64,000 bases of DNA from Micromonospora chersina. Lineage in GTDB: Bacteria; Actinomycetota; Actinomycetes; Mycobacteriales; Micromonosporaceae. Each line of letters begins with the position of its first letter. Within the stretch, counting starts at the first letter, position 1. Positions 16,445-25,147 of the stretch are shown here, piece after piece. The position numbers were made by a program, and so were the translations under genes. The stretch is from assembly GCF_900091475.1 (NCBI RefSeq), contig NZ_FMIB01000002.1:1488001-1552000 (forward strand), read 5' to 3'. The notes under the pieces were generated by a model. It ran no database searches, was not told where the DNA came from, and worked only from the letters and a program-made list of their open reading frames with translations.

Positions 16445-17023
16445 GTGAACACGATGCTGCGTAAGAGCGTTCTCGGTATTGCTGGTCTGGCTTTCACCGG
16501 TGGTGTGTTCGCCGGTCCGATCGCCGCCCACGCCGACGCCGCCCCGGTGCAGGGCAGCAAGCCGGTCGCGGTGAGCGTGCAGGGTGACAAGCTGATCCCG
16601 CACGGTGTGCAGGGCGCGCAGTCGCACATCGACCTGAACGATGAGCAGACCGCCAACGCCAAGGCGATCATCGCCGCGACGAAGAAGGCCGGTCTGCCGG
16701 AGCGGGCGGCGGTCATCTCGATCGCCACGAGCCTGCAGGAGTCGAAGCTGGAGAACCTGGGTCACCTCGGCGACCGCAACGACCATGACTCGCTGGGCCT
16801 GTTCCAGCAGCGCCCGTCCAGTGGTTGGGGCACGCCGGAGCAGATCACCGATCCCGAGTACTCCACCCTTGCCTTCCTGAAGGGTCTGAAGCAGGTTGAC
16901 GGGTGGCAGGACATGCCGCTGACCGAGGCCGCCCAGACCGTGCAGGTCTCGGCCTACCCGGATGCGTACGCGCAGTGGGAGCAGCAGGCCGCCGACATCG
17001 TCGCCCACAACTGGAACAGCTGA
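16445..17023 (+). CDS. Secreted lytic-transglycosylase-like protein
   Basis: A 192-residue exported protein. The GTG at 16445 has AAGGAG six bases upstream and opens a signal peptide (MNTMLRKSVLGIAGLAFTG, cleavage near AHADA). The mature domain has ISIATSLQESKLENLGHLG, with a glutamate in the position of the catalytic acid of goose-type lysozyme/SLT folds, then DSLGLFQQRPSSGWGTPEQ and STLAFLKGLKQVDGW. Actinobacterial relatives are cell-wall-associated proteins of uncertain activity. A cell-wall hydrolase role is inferred from the fold motifs. A long untranslated region lies upstream, and a perfect hairpin terminator follows. Confidence 0.8.
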   Translation: MNTMLRKSVLGIAGLAFTGGVFAGPIAAHADAAPVQGSKPVAVSVQGDKLIPHGVQGAQSHIDLNDEQTANAKAIIAATKKAGLPERAAVISIATSLQESKLENLGHLGDRNDHDSLGLFQQRPSSGWGTPEQITDPEYSTLAFLKGLKQVDGWQDMPLTEAAQTVQVSAYPDAYAQWEQQAADIVAHNWNS

Positions 17024-17031
17024 CACACGCA

Positions 17032-17066
17032 CGAAGGCCGGCACCCCGAACGGGTGCCGGCCTTCG
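17032..17066. terminator. Bidirectional hairpin terminator
   Basis: CGAAGGCCGGCACCC (17032-17046) and GGGTGCCGGCCTTCG (17052-17066) form a perfect 15-bp stem with a 5-nt loop between convergent genes. Confidence 0.85.
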
Positions 17067-17082
17067 GCGTATCCGGATCAGC

Positions 17083-17919
17083 TCAGGTGGCGTTGATCGT
17101 GCCGGTGAGGAGCAGGCAGAGGACCAGGGAGCCCAGCGCCACCCGGTAGAGCACGAACAGGTACAGGGTGTGGTGCGCGACGTAGCGCAGCAGCCAGGCG
17201 ATGGCCGCGTACCCGATGGCGAAGGCGATCACCGTGGCCACGATCATCTGCGCCCCGCTCGGCGCGGCCGTGCCGGGCGCGGACGGCTCGAAGACGTCCG
17301 GGATGCTGAACACGCCGGAGATCACCACGGCCGGGATGGCCAGCAGGAACGAGTAGCGGGCCGCCGTCTCCCGGGTGAGGTTGAGCAGCAGGCCGGCGGT
17401 GAGCGTGCCGCCGGAGCGGGAGACACCGGGGACCAGCGCCGCGGCCTGGGCGAAGCCCATGATGACGCCGTCGCGCATCCGGAAGTTCTCCAGCGTGCGG
17501 GTCTGCCGCCCCCAGTACTCGGCGAAGGCCAGCACGATCGCGCCGAGGATCAGCGTGGTGGCGACCAGCCTCAGGTCACGGCCCGCGGTCCGGATCTGGT
17601 CCTTGAAGAGCAGCCCGAAGATGCCGATCGGGATGGTGCCGACGATGACGTACCAGCCCATGCGGTAGTCGAGGCTGGAGCGCACCGAGCGGTCGACCAG
17701 GCCGAGGCACCACGTGCGGACGATCCGCCAGATGTCCTTGAAGAAGTAGATGAGCACCGCCGCCTCGGTGCCGAGCTGCGTCACCGCGGTGAACGACGCC
17801 CCGGCGTCCCGGCCGAAGAAGATCGCCGAGGTGATCCGCAGGTGGCCGGAGGACGAGACGGGCAGGAATTCCGTGAGCCCCTGGACGATGCCCAGGACGA
17901 TGGCCTCGACCCAGGTCAC
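17083..17919 (-). CDS. uppP: Undecaprenyl-diphosphatase
   Basis: A 278-residue integral membrane enzyme (BacA family) that dephosphorylates undecaprenyl diphosphate to recycle the lipid carrier for peptidoglycan synthesis. The first conserved segment [20 protein letters not shown] with SSGHL is at the N-terminus and the second, [17 protein letters not shown], near residue 160. Eight or so hydrophobic segments follow the family pattern, ending LVLCLLLTG. The GTG start overlaps the stop of the upstream LLM gene by four bases (GTGA), so translation is coupled. Confidence 0.96.
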   Translation of the reverse strand: MTWVEAIVLGIVQGLTEFLPVSSSGHLRITSAIFFGRDAGASFTAVTQLGTEAAVLIYFFKDIWRIVRTWCLGLVDRSVRSSLDYRMGWYVIVGTIPIGIFGLLFKDQIRTAGRDLRLVATTLILGAIVLAFAEYWGRQTRTLENFRMRDGVIMGFAQAAALVPGVSRSGGTLTAGLLLNLTRETAARYSFLLAIPAVVISGVFSIPDVFEPSAPGTAAPSGAQMIVATVIAFAIGYAAIAWLLRYVAHHTLYLFVLYRVALGSLVLCLLLTGTINAT

Positions 17920-18968
17920 TCGCCGACTCCGGAGAGGTCCAGCGCCTCGGCGACGGTACGGAGGGTCTGAACGCCGCTGTCCCGGTCCGCCACGAACAGG
18001 GTGACCGACAGGGTGGTGACGCCGGCGGCGGCGTACTCCCGCATCCGCTCGGCGATGCGCTCCTTCGGGCCGAGCAGCGAGGTGCGGTCGATGAACTCCA
18101 TGGGCACCGCGGCGGCCGCGTCGCGCTGCCGCTTGGCCAGGTAGAGGTCCTGCACCTCGCGTGCGGCATCGCCGTAGCCCATGCGGGTGGCGAGCTGGTT
18201 GTAGAAGTTCTGCTGCCGGCTGCCCATGCCGCCGACGTAGAGGGCGGCGTACCAGCGGACCAGCTCGGCGCAGTTGGCGATGTCGTCGCCGACCACCACC
18301 GGCACCGACGGGACGACGTCGAAACCGGCCAGCTCCTTGCCGGCCCTGGCGCGGCCGGCCCGGACCGAGGCGAGCTGCTCCTCGGCGAACTCCGGGGCGT
18401 AGAAGACGGCCAGCCACCCGTCGGCGATCTCGCCGGCCAGTTCCAGGTTCTTCGGGCCGACGGCGGCCAGGTAGATCGGGATGTGCTCGCGGGGCGGGTG
18501 GAAGCCCAGCCGCAGCGCCTTGCCGGGGCCGTCCGGCAGCGGCAGCGTGTAGTGCTCGCCGTCGTACGCGACCTCCTTGCGGGCCACCGCCAGCTTCACG
18601 ATGTCGACGTACTCCCGGGTGCGGGCCAGGGGCTTGGCGAAGCGGACGCCGTGCCAGCCCTCGGAGACCTGCGGGCCGGAGACGCCCAGGCCCAGCCGGA
18701 ACCGGCCGCCGGAGAGGGCGTCGATGGTCGCGGCGGTCATCGCGGTCATGGCCGGGGTGCGGGCGGGGATCTGCATCACCGCGGCGCCCACGTCGATCCG
18801 CTCGGTCTGGCCGGCCATCCACGCCAGCATGCTGGGCGAGTCGGAGCCGTAGGCCTCCGCGGCCCACACCACCGAGTAGCCGAGCCGATCCGCCTCCTGG
18901 GCAAGAGCCAGGTGGTCGGCGGGCGTGCTCCACGCCGTCTGGTATCCGAGGCTGAGCCCGAGTCGCAC
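17916..18968 (-). CDS. LLM-class F420-dependent oxidoreductase (Rv3520c-like)
   Basis: A 350-residue luciferase-like protein. It begins [19 protein letters not shown], a start typical of the Rv3520c-like F420 group, and continues with [41 protein letters not shown] and [19 protein letters not shown]. The GTG at 18968 is chosen because GGGAGG stands four bases before it and the family N-terminus starts there. The substrate is unknown. Coupling to uppP hints at a cell-envelope or lipid-carrier link, which is inference. Confidence 0.9.
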   Translation of the reverse strand: MRLGLSLGYQTAWSTPADHLALAQEADRLGYSVVWAAEAYGSDSPSMLAWMAGQTERIDVGAAVMQIPARTPAMTAMTAATIDALSGGRFRLGLGVSGPQVSEGWHGVRFAKPLARTREYVDIVKLAVARKEVAYDGEHYTLPLPDGPGKALRLGFHPPREHIPIYLAAVGPKNLELAGEIADGWLAVFYAPEFAEEQLASVRAGRARAGKELAGFDVVPSVPVVVGDDIANCAELVRWYAALYVGGMGSRQQNFYNQLATRMGYGDAAREVQDLYLAKRQRDAAAAVPMEFIDRTSLLGPKERIAERMREYAAAGVTTLSVTLFVADRDSGVQTLRTVAEALDLSGVGE

Positions 18969-19132
18969 TGGTCCTCCCACCATCCGCACCACAGGTCGCA
19001 TCAGGTTACGCAATGGGAGTGGCCGCCCGGACCACCGGCTCACCCCGAACACGTCACACTCGGGGGAGGTCGCGCGGGAAGTTGACTGCGGCGAGGATAT
19101 CCGTGACGCCGGGTTCGAAATAAGGTTCACCC

Positions 19133-20104
19133 ATGCAACAGCGACCGCTCGGCCGAAGCGGGCTGGCGGTTTCGCGGCTCGCGCTCGGCACCATGACCTG
19201 GGGACGGGACACCGATGCCGACGACGCGGCCGCCCAGCTGAAGAGTTACCTCGACGCGGGCGGCAACCTCGTGGACACCGCCGACGTGTACGCCGACGGC
19301 GACGCGGAGTCGGTGATCGGCTCCCTGCTGGGCAGCCTGGTGCCCCGCGACGACCTGCTCATCGCCACGAAGGCGGGGCTTCGGCCGGGCAGCGGCCGCC
19401 GCCGGGACGGCTCCCGGGGGCACCTGCTGCGCACCCTGGAGGCCTCGCTGCGCCGGCTCGGCACCGACCACGTCGACCTCTGGCAGGTGCACGGGTACGA
19501 CCCGGACACCCCGCTGGAGGAGACGCTCTCCGCGCTGGACCACGCGGTGTCCAGCGGCAAGGCCCGGTACGTCGGGGTGTCGAACTTCTCGGGCTGGCAG
19601 ACCGCCCGCGCCGCCGCCTGGCAGGCCGCCTGGCCGGGGCGGGCCCCCGTGGTCGCCGCCCAGGTGGAGTACTCGCTGCTGGAGCGGGGCGTGGAGCGCG
19701 AGGTGCTGCCCGCCTGCGAGGCGATGGGGCTGGGCGTGCTGCCCTGGTCGCCGCTGGGCCGCGGGGTGCTGACCGGCAAGTACCGCAACGGCCGCCCGGC
19801 GGACTCGCGGGCGGTGTCGCCGCACTTCGAACGCTTCGTCGCCACCTACCTGGAGCCGCGCTGCTCCAGCATCGTGGAGGCGGTGGCCATCGCGGCCGGC
19901 GGTCTGGGCGTGTCGCCGCTGGAGGTGGCGCTGGCCTGGATCCGGGACCGGCCGGGGGTGACCGCGCCGATCCTCGGCGCCCGCACCGTGGGGCAGCTGC
20001 TCGGCGCGCTCCAGGTGGAGCGGATGACACTGCCGGAGGAGATCGTCACCGCCCTGGACGACGTCTCGGCGGTGCCGGTCGGCTACCCGGAACGGGACGG
20101 CTGA
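19133..20104 (+). CDS. Aldo/keto reductase
   Basis: A 323-residue NADPH-dependent TIM-barrel reductase. The catalytic tetrad can be read as Asp and Tyr in NLVDTADVYADGDAE, Lys in LIATKAG and His in DLWQVHGYD. ARYVGVSNFSGWQ, QVEYSLLERGVE and PILGARTVGQLLGAL form the rest of the barrel and the cofactor site. The likely substrate is an aldehyde or ketone, not defined further. TAAGGT at 19121-19126 lies six bases before the ATG with no ribosome site, so translation is probably leaderless. It is divergent from the LLM/uppP operon. Confidence 0.93.
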   Translation: MQQRPLGRSGLAVSRLALGTMTWGRDTDADDAAAQLKSYLDAGGNLVDTADVYADGDAESVIGSLLGSLVPRDDLLIATKAGLRPGSGRRRDGSRGHLLRTLEASLRRLGTDHVDLWQVHGYDPDTPLEETLSALDHAVSSGKARYVGVSNFSGWQTARAAAWQAAWPGRAPVVAAQVEYSLLERGVEREVLPACEAMGLGVLPWSPLGRGVLTGKYRNGRPADSRAVSPHFERFVATYLEPRCSSIVEAVAIAAGGLGVSPLEVALAWIRDRPGVTAPILGARTVGQLLGALQVERMTLPEEIVTALDDVSAVPVGYPERDG

Positions 20105-20196
20105 GCCCGCCGGCCCGGCGCCGGTGCGCGAAACGGGCGACGTGGGTCACCCTCAGGGGGTGGCGGCCGGCTGCGGAGCTGGGCAGCATAGAGGTC

Positions 20197-20388
20197 ATGG
20201 ACTACGAATACGCGCCGCTGCGGTTGCCTTCGAACGTCGATCGGTTGACCGCCGCGGCGCAGCTGGCGATCCAGGCGGAGTTCTCCGGTTGGGAGTTGGC
20301 CCGGGTGCGGCTGTACCGGGACGGCACGCGGCAGGTCATGCTGCGGCGCCGCCGGGTGAACCAGCCGCAGCCGGGCCTCTCCTACTGA
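20197..20388 (+). CDS. DUF5703 family small protein
   Basis: A 63-residue protein starting MDYEYAPLRLPSNVDRLTAA, continuing IQAEFSGWELARVRLYRDG and ending in a basic region with RRRR. It matches the small DUF5703 family of actinobacteria, of unknown role. GAGG lies three bases before the ATG, a tight but usable site. It follows the aldo/keto reductase by 92 bp on the same strand. Confidence 0.8.
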   Translation: MDYEYAPLRLPSNVDRLTAAAQLAIQAEFSGWELARVRLYRDGTRQVMLRRRRVNQPQPGLSY

Positions 20389-20404
20389 CGGCGGGGCCGA
20401 GCGT

Positions 20405-20430
20405 CCCCGGGGCCACCGCGGGCCCCGGGG
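20405..20430. terminator. Bidirectional hairpin terminator
   Basis: CCCCGGGGCC (20405-20414) and GGCCCCGGGG (20421-20430) form a perfect stem with a 6-nt loop between two convergent genes. Confidence 0.75.
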
Positions 20431-20439
20431 CGCCGCTGC

Positions 20440-21093
20440 CTAGTGGGCGTGGTCGTGCTCCTCGTCGAGCTCCAGGAACGGGTGCTCGTCGAGCCGGCCG
20501 ACCAGCCGGTCGTCGGCGGCCGGCTGGAACGGGCCGACCGGGTCGTCGTCGTCGAAGGACTCCAGGTCGACAGGGGTGCCGACCTCGCTGACCATGACCA
20601 CGCCGTCGAGCGGCTCCAGCTCGGGCACGTCGAGCGCGGACAGCGAGCCGTCGCCGCTCTGCAGCAGCTCCAGCACGGCCTCGCCGACACCCTCGACGGG
20701 GGACGTCTCGTCCTCCTCCGGGGTGCCCTCGCGGCGGGCCGCCTCGGCCGCCCGGATCAGCGCGGCGACGCTCGGGACGCGGTAGTCCCGCCGCTGCCGC
20801 ACCGAGATCACCCGCGGGTGCGGGTCGGTCGCCTCGACGCCCTCGGCGCCGCCGAAGCGCTCGTCGGCCTCCTCCGGGTCGATGGACTCGACGTCCCAGG
20901 GCGTCACCTCGCCGAACGCGTCGAGCAGCTGCTCGTCGTACGCGAACGAGGCGTTGTTCAACGTGACGTACGCCTGCCAGACGGCGTCGTCGTCGATCCG
21001 GCCCTGGGCGGCGCGGACGGCGGCCAGGTGGGCGCGGGCCGCGTCGATCACCCGCTCGAGGGCGGCGTCCAGCTCACCGTGCTGGTCGGTCAT
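20440..21093 (-). CDS. Acidic hypothetical protein
   Basis: A 217-residue protein I do not recognise as a named family. Residues 1-65 look helical (ALERVIDAARAHLAAVRAA then a YVTLNNASFAYDEQLLDAFG segment). The middle has RVISVRQRRDYRVPSVAALIRA, and the C-terminal third is strongly acidic, ending EEHDHAH, a possible metal-binding tail. It has no signal or membrane segment. The reading frame has typical third-position G+C bias. It lies 57 bp downstream of the M20 hydrolase on the same strand, so co-transcription is likely. Confidence 0.75.
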   Translation of the reverse strand: MTDQHGELDAALERVIDAARAHLAAVRAAQGRIDDDAVWQAYVTLNNASFAYDEQLLDAFGEVTPWDVESIDPEEADERFGGAEGVEATDPHPRVISVRQRRDYRVPSVAALIRAAEAARREGTPEEDETSPVEGVGEAVLELLQSGDGSLSALDVPELEPLDGVVMVSEVGTPVDLESFDDDDPVGPFQPAADDRLVGRLDEHPFLELDEEHDHAH

Positions 21094-21150
21094 GTGAGGC
21101 AGTCCCTTCGCGATGGGGGAGGTTCCGCGCCGGCGGCGCGACGATCACGG

Positions 21151-22479
21151 TCAGCAGCTGCGGAGAAAGCGGTCGAGAACCCGCACGCCGAACTGTAGTC
21201 CGTCCAGCGGAACCCGCTCGTCGATGCCATGGAACAGGCCGGAGAAATTGAGGTCGGCGGGCAGCCGCAGCGGCGCGAAGCCGAAGCACCGGATGCCGAG
21301 CTGGGAGAACGCCTTGGCGTCGGTGCCGCCGGAGAGCATGTACGGCACCGGGCGGGCGCCCGGGTCCTCCGCGCGCAGCGCGGCCGACATGGCCGCGACC
21401 AGGTCGCCGTCGAAGGTGGTCTCCAGGGCGGGCTGGCGCTGGACGTACTCGATGGCGATGTCCGGCCCGACCAGCTCGCGCAGCTGCCGCTCCAGCACCT
21501 CGCTCTGCCCGGGCAGGCTGCGGCAGTCGATGGTGGCGGTGGCCCGGCCCGGGATGACGTTGTCCTTGTAGCCGGCGGCCAGCCGGGTCGGGTTGGCGGT
21601 GTTGCGGATGGTCGCGCCGATGATGTTGGCGATCGGGCCGAGCTTGGCGATCGCGGTCTCCGGGTCGTCCGGGTCGATGTCGATGCCGAGGACGTCGGAG
21701 ACCTCCGCCAGGAACGCCCGTACGGTGTCGGTCATGACGACCGGGAAGCGGTGCCCGCCGATCCGGGCGACCGCCTCGGCGAGCGCGGTGACCGCGTTGT
21801 CGTCGTGCACCATCGAGCCGTGGCCGGGGCGACCCTTGGCGTGCAGGCGCAGCCAGTCGATGCCCTTCTCGGCGGTCTCGATGAGGTAGAGCCGCCGCGA
21901 CTCGTCGACGGAGTAGGAGAAGCCGCCCACCTCGCCGATCGCCTCGGTGCAGCCGTCGAAGAGGTGCCGGTGCCGCTGGGCGAGGAAGTGCGCGCCGTAG
22001 TCGCTGCCGGCCTCCTCGTCGGCGGTGAACGCGAGCACGATGTCCCGGGACGGGCGGACACCGGCGCGCTGCCAGCCCCGGACCACGGCCAGCACCATGG
22101 CGTCGAAGTCCTTCATGTCGATGGCGCCCCGACCCCACAGGTAGCCGTCGCGGACCTCGCCGGAGAACGGGTGCACCGACCACTCGTCCGGGTCGGCGGG
22201 CACCACGTCGAGGTGGCCGTGCACGAGCAGCGCGTCCCGGCCCGGGTCGGTGCCGGGGATCCGGGCGACCAGGTTGGCCCGACCCGGCGCGGACTCGATC
22301 AGTTCCGCGTCGACGCCGACCTCGGCGAGTTTCTCGGCGACGTACTCCGCGGCCCGGCGCTCCCCGACGCTGGTGTCGTTGTCCCCGGTGTTGGTGGTGT
22401 CGATGCGCAGCAGGTCGCGGCAGAGGTCCACGACCTCGTCGGTGGGGTCCGGTCGGGTGGAGGGGGCGTCGCTCGTCAT
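21151..22479 (-). CDS. M20/M25/M40 family metallo-hydrolase
   Basis: A 442-residue zinc exopeptidase or amidohydrolase. Metal-site segments are LLVHGHLDVVPADPDEW near residue 85, LWGRGAIDMKDFDAM near 112, FTADEEAGSDYG near 148 and FHGIDERVP near 420. The dimerisation lid lies between. Relatives include succinyl-diaminopimelate desuccinylase-like enzymes and dipeptidases; the exact substrate cannot be told. The start at 22479 gives the family N-terminus DPTDEVVDLCRDLLRIDTTN. It is divergent from the hemerythrin gene. Confidence 0.92.
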   Translation of the reverse strand: MTSDAPSTRPDPTDEVVDLCRDLLRIDTTNTGDNDTSVGERRAAEYVAEKLAEVGVDAELIESAPGRANLVARIPGTDPGRDALLVHGHLDVVPADPDEWSVHPFSGEVRDGYLWGRGAIDMKDFDAMVLAVVRGWQRAGVRPSRDIVLAFTADEEAGSDYGAHFLAQRHRHLFDGCTEAIGEVGGFSYSVDESRRLYLIETAEKGIDWLRLHAKGRPGHGSMVHDDNAVTALAEAVARIGGHRFPVVMTDTVRAFLAEVSDVLGIDIDPDDPETAIAKLGPIANIIGATIRNTANPTRLAAGYKDNVIPGRATATIDCRSLPGQSEVLERQLRELVGPDIAIEYVQRQPALETTFDGDLVAAMSAALRAEDPGARPVPYMLSGGTDAKAFSQLGIRCFGFAPLRLPADLNFSGLFHGIDERVPLDGLQFGVRVLDRFLRSC

Positions 22480-22531
22480 CGCTTCTTCATACCAGCCGGC
22501 CCGGCCGGCCGGTCGGCCCCGGTGGGGGCGC

Positions 22532-22558
22532 GGTTTCGCGGATCGCGCGGGCGGGTAC
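22532..22558 (+). promoter_or_regulatory. Sigma-B/F-type promoter for the hemerythrin gene
   Basis: GGTTT (22532-22536), 16 nt, GGGTAC (22553-22558), ending 37 bp before the ATG. Both hexamers match the GTTT/GGGTA form of SigB/SigF-type sigma factors. Confidence 0.65.
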
Positions 22559-22595
22559 CGCCGGACCGCCACACCCGTCGATCCCGGAGGGCATC

Positions 22596-23213
22596 ATGAC
22601 CGTCCCGCTGCCGCCGCTGCCGCCCGCCGCCGACGACGCGTACCGGCCGGGTGGGCGGAGCCTGGCCGACCACGTGGACCGGGAGCACCGGGCGCTGCTC
22701 GGGCTGGCCGGTCAGGTCACCGATCCGGGCCTGGACGGGGCGCGCCGCCGCGAGGTGCTGGACGTGCTGACCGCCGCGGTGTCCCGGCACCTCTCCGCCG
22801 AGGAGCAGTATCTCTTTCCGGCCGCCCGGGCGGCGGTGCCGGAGAGCGGTGAGCTGGTGGACCGGGAGATCGAGGCCGACGCGGCCCTGCTGACCGCGCT
22901 CAAGGGACTGTCCGGGCCGGACGATCCCGCGGTGGCGGACGTCGCCGAGCGGGTACGCCGGCACGTGAGCCGGGTCGCCGCGCTGCTGACGCCGCTGCGC
23001 GAGGTGGCCAGCGACGCGGAGCTGATCCGGCTGGGCAACCGGTGGGAGATCGCCGAGGAGGCGGCACCCACCCGGCCGCACCCGGGCACGCCGGCCACCC
23101 CGCCCTGGAACAAGATCGTCGAGCCGGCGGTGGGCGTGCTGGACAAGGTGCGCGACGTGGTCAGCGGGCGGCGTACGCGCCTCGCGGACCTGGAGCGACC
23201 CCGCGATCTCTGA
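22596..23213 (+). CDS. Hemerythrin domain-containing protein
   Basis: A 205-residue protein with an HHE-type four-helix bundle. Candidate iron ligands are the histidine in DHVDREHRALL (near residue 26), HLSAEEQYLFP (near 65-69) and RRHVSRVAALL (near 123). Such proteins bind a di-iron centre and are implicated in oxygen, NO or peroxide sensing or storage. The last 50 residues are a separate proline-rich and basic tail. GGAGG lies seven bases from the ATG. A sigma-B/F-type promoter 37 bp upstream suggests stress induction. Confidence 0.9.
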   Translation: MTVPLPPLPPAADDAYRPGGRSLADHVDREHRALLGLAGQVTDPGLDGARRREVLDVLTAAVSRHLSAEEQYLFPAARAAVPESGELVDREIEADAALLTALKGLSGPDDPAVADVAERVRRHVSRVAALLTPLREVASDAELIRLGNRWEIAEEAAPTRPHPGTPATPPWNKIVEPAVGVLDKVRDVVSGRRTRLADLERPRDL

Positions 23214-23288
23214 ACCCCTGGTTCATACAGCTATACCGATGCCGTCGGGCCCTTCCGCCCACCCGCTGGGTGGTCCTACCGTCACCGT

Positions 23289-24275
23289 ATGAATCTGGAG
23301 CTGCGACACCTGCGGGTGGTCTGCGCGATCGCGGAGACGGGGAGCGTCACCAAGGCGGCCTCGACGCTCGGCCTGGCCCAGCCGGCGCTGACCGCCCAGC
23401 TCCAGCGCATCGAGCGGACCCTCGGCGGGCCGCTGTTCGAGCGGGACCGCCGGGGCGCCCGGCCGACGGCGCTGGGCGAGCTGGTGCTCGACCGGGCCCG
23501 GGTGCTGCTGCCGGCCATGAAGGGCCTCCAGGACGAGGCGGCCCGGCTGGCCGGGGCCGGCGACCCGCTGAGCCGGTACCGGTTCGGCGGGGTGAACAGC
23601 CCCATCCTCGGCCGGCTGGTGCACCGGCTCGCCGCCGAGCGCCCGGAGGTGCAGATCACCACGTACGCGTCCTGGTCGGTGGACGAGCTGGCCCAGATGG
23701 TGGCCGGCGGGCGGCTCGACTTCGCGCTCACCGGGGTGTGCGGGGACGCCACCCCGTCGGCGGAGTTCGGGCTGAGCTGGCGGGAGGTGGCCGTCGACCC
23801 GGTCTTCGTGCTGCTGCCGCAGACCCATCCGATGGCCGGGCGCGACGAGGTGAGCCTCGTCGACCTGCGCCGCGAGCAGTGGGTTGCCGCGCCCGGGGAC
23901 GGCTGCTTCGGCGACTGCTTCGCGGCCGCCTGCGCCCGGGCCGGCTTCACCCCCCGCAAGGTCTACGAGGCGGACGTGCGGGGCTGCCTGGACCTGGTGG
24001 ACGCGGGCGAGGCCGTGGCGCTGTGCCAGGCCACCTTCCGCCCGGTGTCCGGGCTGGTGACCCGCCGGCTGGCCGGTACGCCGCTGCGCTGGCGGCTGCT
24101 GCTCGGCTGGCACCCGGACGCCCCGGCGGCCCGGGTCGCCGAGCCGGTGCTGGAGACGGCGGTGGCGTCGTACACCGACGCGCTGGCGAACCACCCGGAC
24201 TACCTGGCCTGGCTGCTGGCCCACCCGGACTTCGGCGCGCAGCCGACCACCGCGGGCGGGGTGCGAACCGCCTGA
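23289..24275 (+). CDS. LysR-family transcriptional regulator
   Basis: A 328-residue regulator. The N-terminal helix-turn-helix reads MNLELRHLRVVCAIAETGS, then KAASTLGLAQPALTAQLQRI and GGPLFERDRRGARPTALG. The effector domain starts near residue 95 with RYRFGGVNSPILGRL and holds two candidate redox cysteines in GDGCFGDCFAAAC. No adjacent divergent operon makes its target obvious; the hemerythrin gene 75 bp upstream is on the same strand. The short upstream region has ATACAGCTATAC at 23227-23238, a possible self-regulatory site but weak. Confidence 0.92.
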   Translation: MNLELRHLRVVCAIAETGSVTKAASTLGLAQPALTAQLQRIERTLGGPLFERDRRGARPTALGELVLDRARVLLPAMKGLQDEAARLAGAGDPLSRYRFGGVNSPILGRLVHRLAAERPEVQITTYASWSVDELAQMVAGGRLDFALTGVCGDATPSAEFGLSWREVAVDPVFVLLPQTHPMAGRDEVSLVDLRREQWVAAPGDGCFGDCFAAACARAGFTPRKVYEADVRGCLDLVDAGEAVALCQATFRPVSGLVTRRLAGTPLRWRLLLGWHPDAPAARVAEPVLETAVASYTDALANHPDYLAWLLAHPDFGAQPTTAGGVRTA

Positions 24276-24294
24276 GCGCGGGTATCTGGGCGGC

Positions 24295-24531
24295 ATGACT
24301 GATCTGTACCCCGCCGCCGACCAGCGGGAGCTGCTGCGCCAGGCGGCCGCCGCGCACACCGCCGCCTCCGCCGACCTGGAGGCGTTCCTGCGCCGGCTGC
24401 CCGAGGTGCCCGAGCCGGCGGACATCACCGAGTACGCCAACCTGCTCACCCGGGAGGAGCGGGCCCGCGGCGAACGGCAGGACGCCGCGGACGCCGCCGG
24501 ACTGCAACTGCCGAGCATGGAATCGGAGTAG
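24295..24531 (+). CDS. Small hypothetical protein
   Basis: A 78-residue, mostly helical, acidic protein with RELLRQAAAAHTAASADLEAF and a second helix ANLLTREERARGERQDAADA. I do not recognise the family. The ATG lacks a clear ribosome site, but GGGTAT lies nine bases upstream, so it may be leaderless. It follows the LysR gene by 19 bp. Confidence 0.6.
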   Translation: MTDLYPAADQRELLRQAAAAHTAASADLEAFLRRLPEVPEPADITEYANLLTREERARGERQDAADAAGLQLPSMESE

Positions 24532-24540
24532 ACCGACGGT

Positions 24541-24573
24541 GGCGGCACCCGGGACCGGGTCCCGGGTGCCGCC
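24541..24573. terminator. Bidirectional hairpin terminator
   Basis: GGCGGCACCCGGGA (24541-24554) pairs perfectly with TCCCGGGTGCCGCC (24560-24573) across a 5-nt loop between convergent genes. Confidence 0.85.
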
Positions 24574-24585
24574 CACGCCGCGCTG

Positions 24586-24936
24586 TCAGCGTTCGATGAG
24601 GACGTCGTGGCCGAGGTCGAGCAGCGAGTGCCGCCACTCGTCGTCGGCGTTGCCCCGGCTCGGCTTCGCCGCGGTCAGCGCCCGGATCCGCTCGATGGCG
24701 TTCCGCATCACCTCGATGTCGTCCGGGGTGAGGTCCACCTTGCGCTTGGTCAGCACCTGGAGGATCCGCCGCCCCGGCTCGGGCAGGTTCAGGTCCGGGT
24801 TCGGGCCGAACGCCTCCTCCCCCGATCCGCGGGTGAGCAGCCACCGCCGCAGCTGCTCGGAGGGGACGTTCACCTCGGCGTGGAAGTCGTCCCAGATCAC
24901 CTCGACCTCGGGGTCGAGCCGCGCCTCGCGTACCAT
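24586..24936 (-). CDS. DUF3140 family protein
   Basis: A 116-residue protein matching DUF3140: VIWDDFHAEVNVPSEQLRRWL at the N-terminus, PGRRILQVLTKRKVDLTPDDIEVM in the middle and RHSLLDLGHDVL at the end. The function is unknown; relatives are often annotated DNA-binding or stress-associated. The ATG at 24936 has AGGAGG four bases upstream and shares one base with the stop of the preceding gene (TGATG). It is the third gene of the clp operon and so probably under the same sigma-B/F-type promoter. Confidence 0.85.
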   Translation of the reverse strand: MVREARLDPEVEVIWDDFHAEVNVPSEQLRRWLLTRGSGEEAFGPNPDLNLPEPGRRILQVLTKRKVDLTPDDIEVMRNAIERIRALTAAKPSRGNADDEWRHSLLDLGHDVLIER

Positions 24937-25109
24937 CACGCCTCCTCTTCCGCCGGCGACCCGGACGGCGTCGGGTCGCCCTCGCCCTTGTCGGTGTGCT
25001 GCTTCAGGCCCTCCGGCGGCACCTTGACCCGGGTCGGGTTGGCCGTCGGGGGCGCGACGATGGGTTCGGTGCGCTCGGTGTCCTCCCGGGTCTCCTCGGG
25101 TTCGGTCAT
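24936..25109 (-). CDS. Small hydrophilic protein in the clp operon
   Basis: A 57-residue, charged, proline-rich protein (MTEPEETREDTERTEP at its start, VPPEGLKQHTDKGEGDP near the end). It has no hydrophobic stretch and is probably disordered. The ATG at 25109 follows GGAGG by six bases; an ATG at 25151 in frame lacks such a site. It lies 38 bp after the Clp stop and is coupled to the DUF3140 gene. No family is recognised. Confidence 0.65.
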   Translation of the reverse strand: MTEPEETREDTERTEPIVAPPTANPTRVKVPPEGLKQHTDKGEGDPTPSGSPAEEEA

Positions 25110-25147
25110 GTCCGCCCTCCGATCCGTCGGGGCTGGGGCGTCTTCCC

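Noticed and set aside
15673..16728. Long minus-strand reading frames over the 15.5-16.4 kb gap
   Set aside because: Their translations are arginine/proline-rich without family motifs, span hairpins, and run antisense into a clear secreted-protein gene.
19111..19120. GGGTTCGAAA as a tRNA T-loop
   Set aside because: No acceptor stem or anticodon arm can be built around it, and it lies in the promoter of the aldo/keto reductase.
23227..23238. LysR autoregulatory site
   Set aside because: ATACAGCTATAC is only partly symmetric and there is no divergent target, so it is mentioned with the gene but not called.
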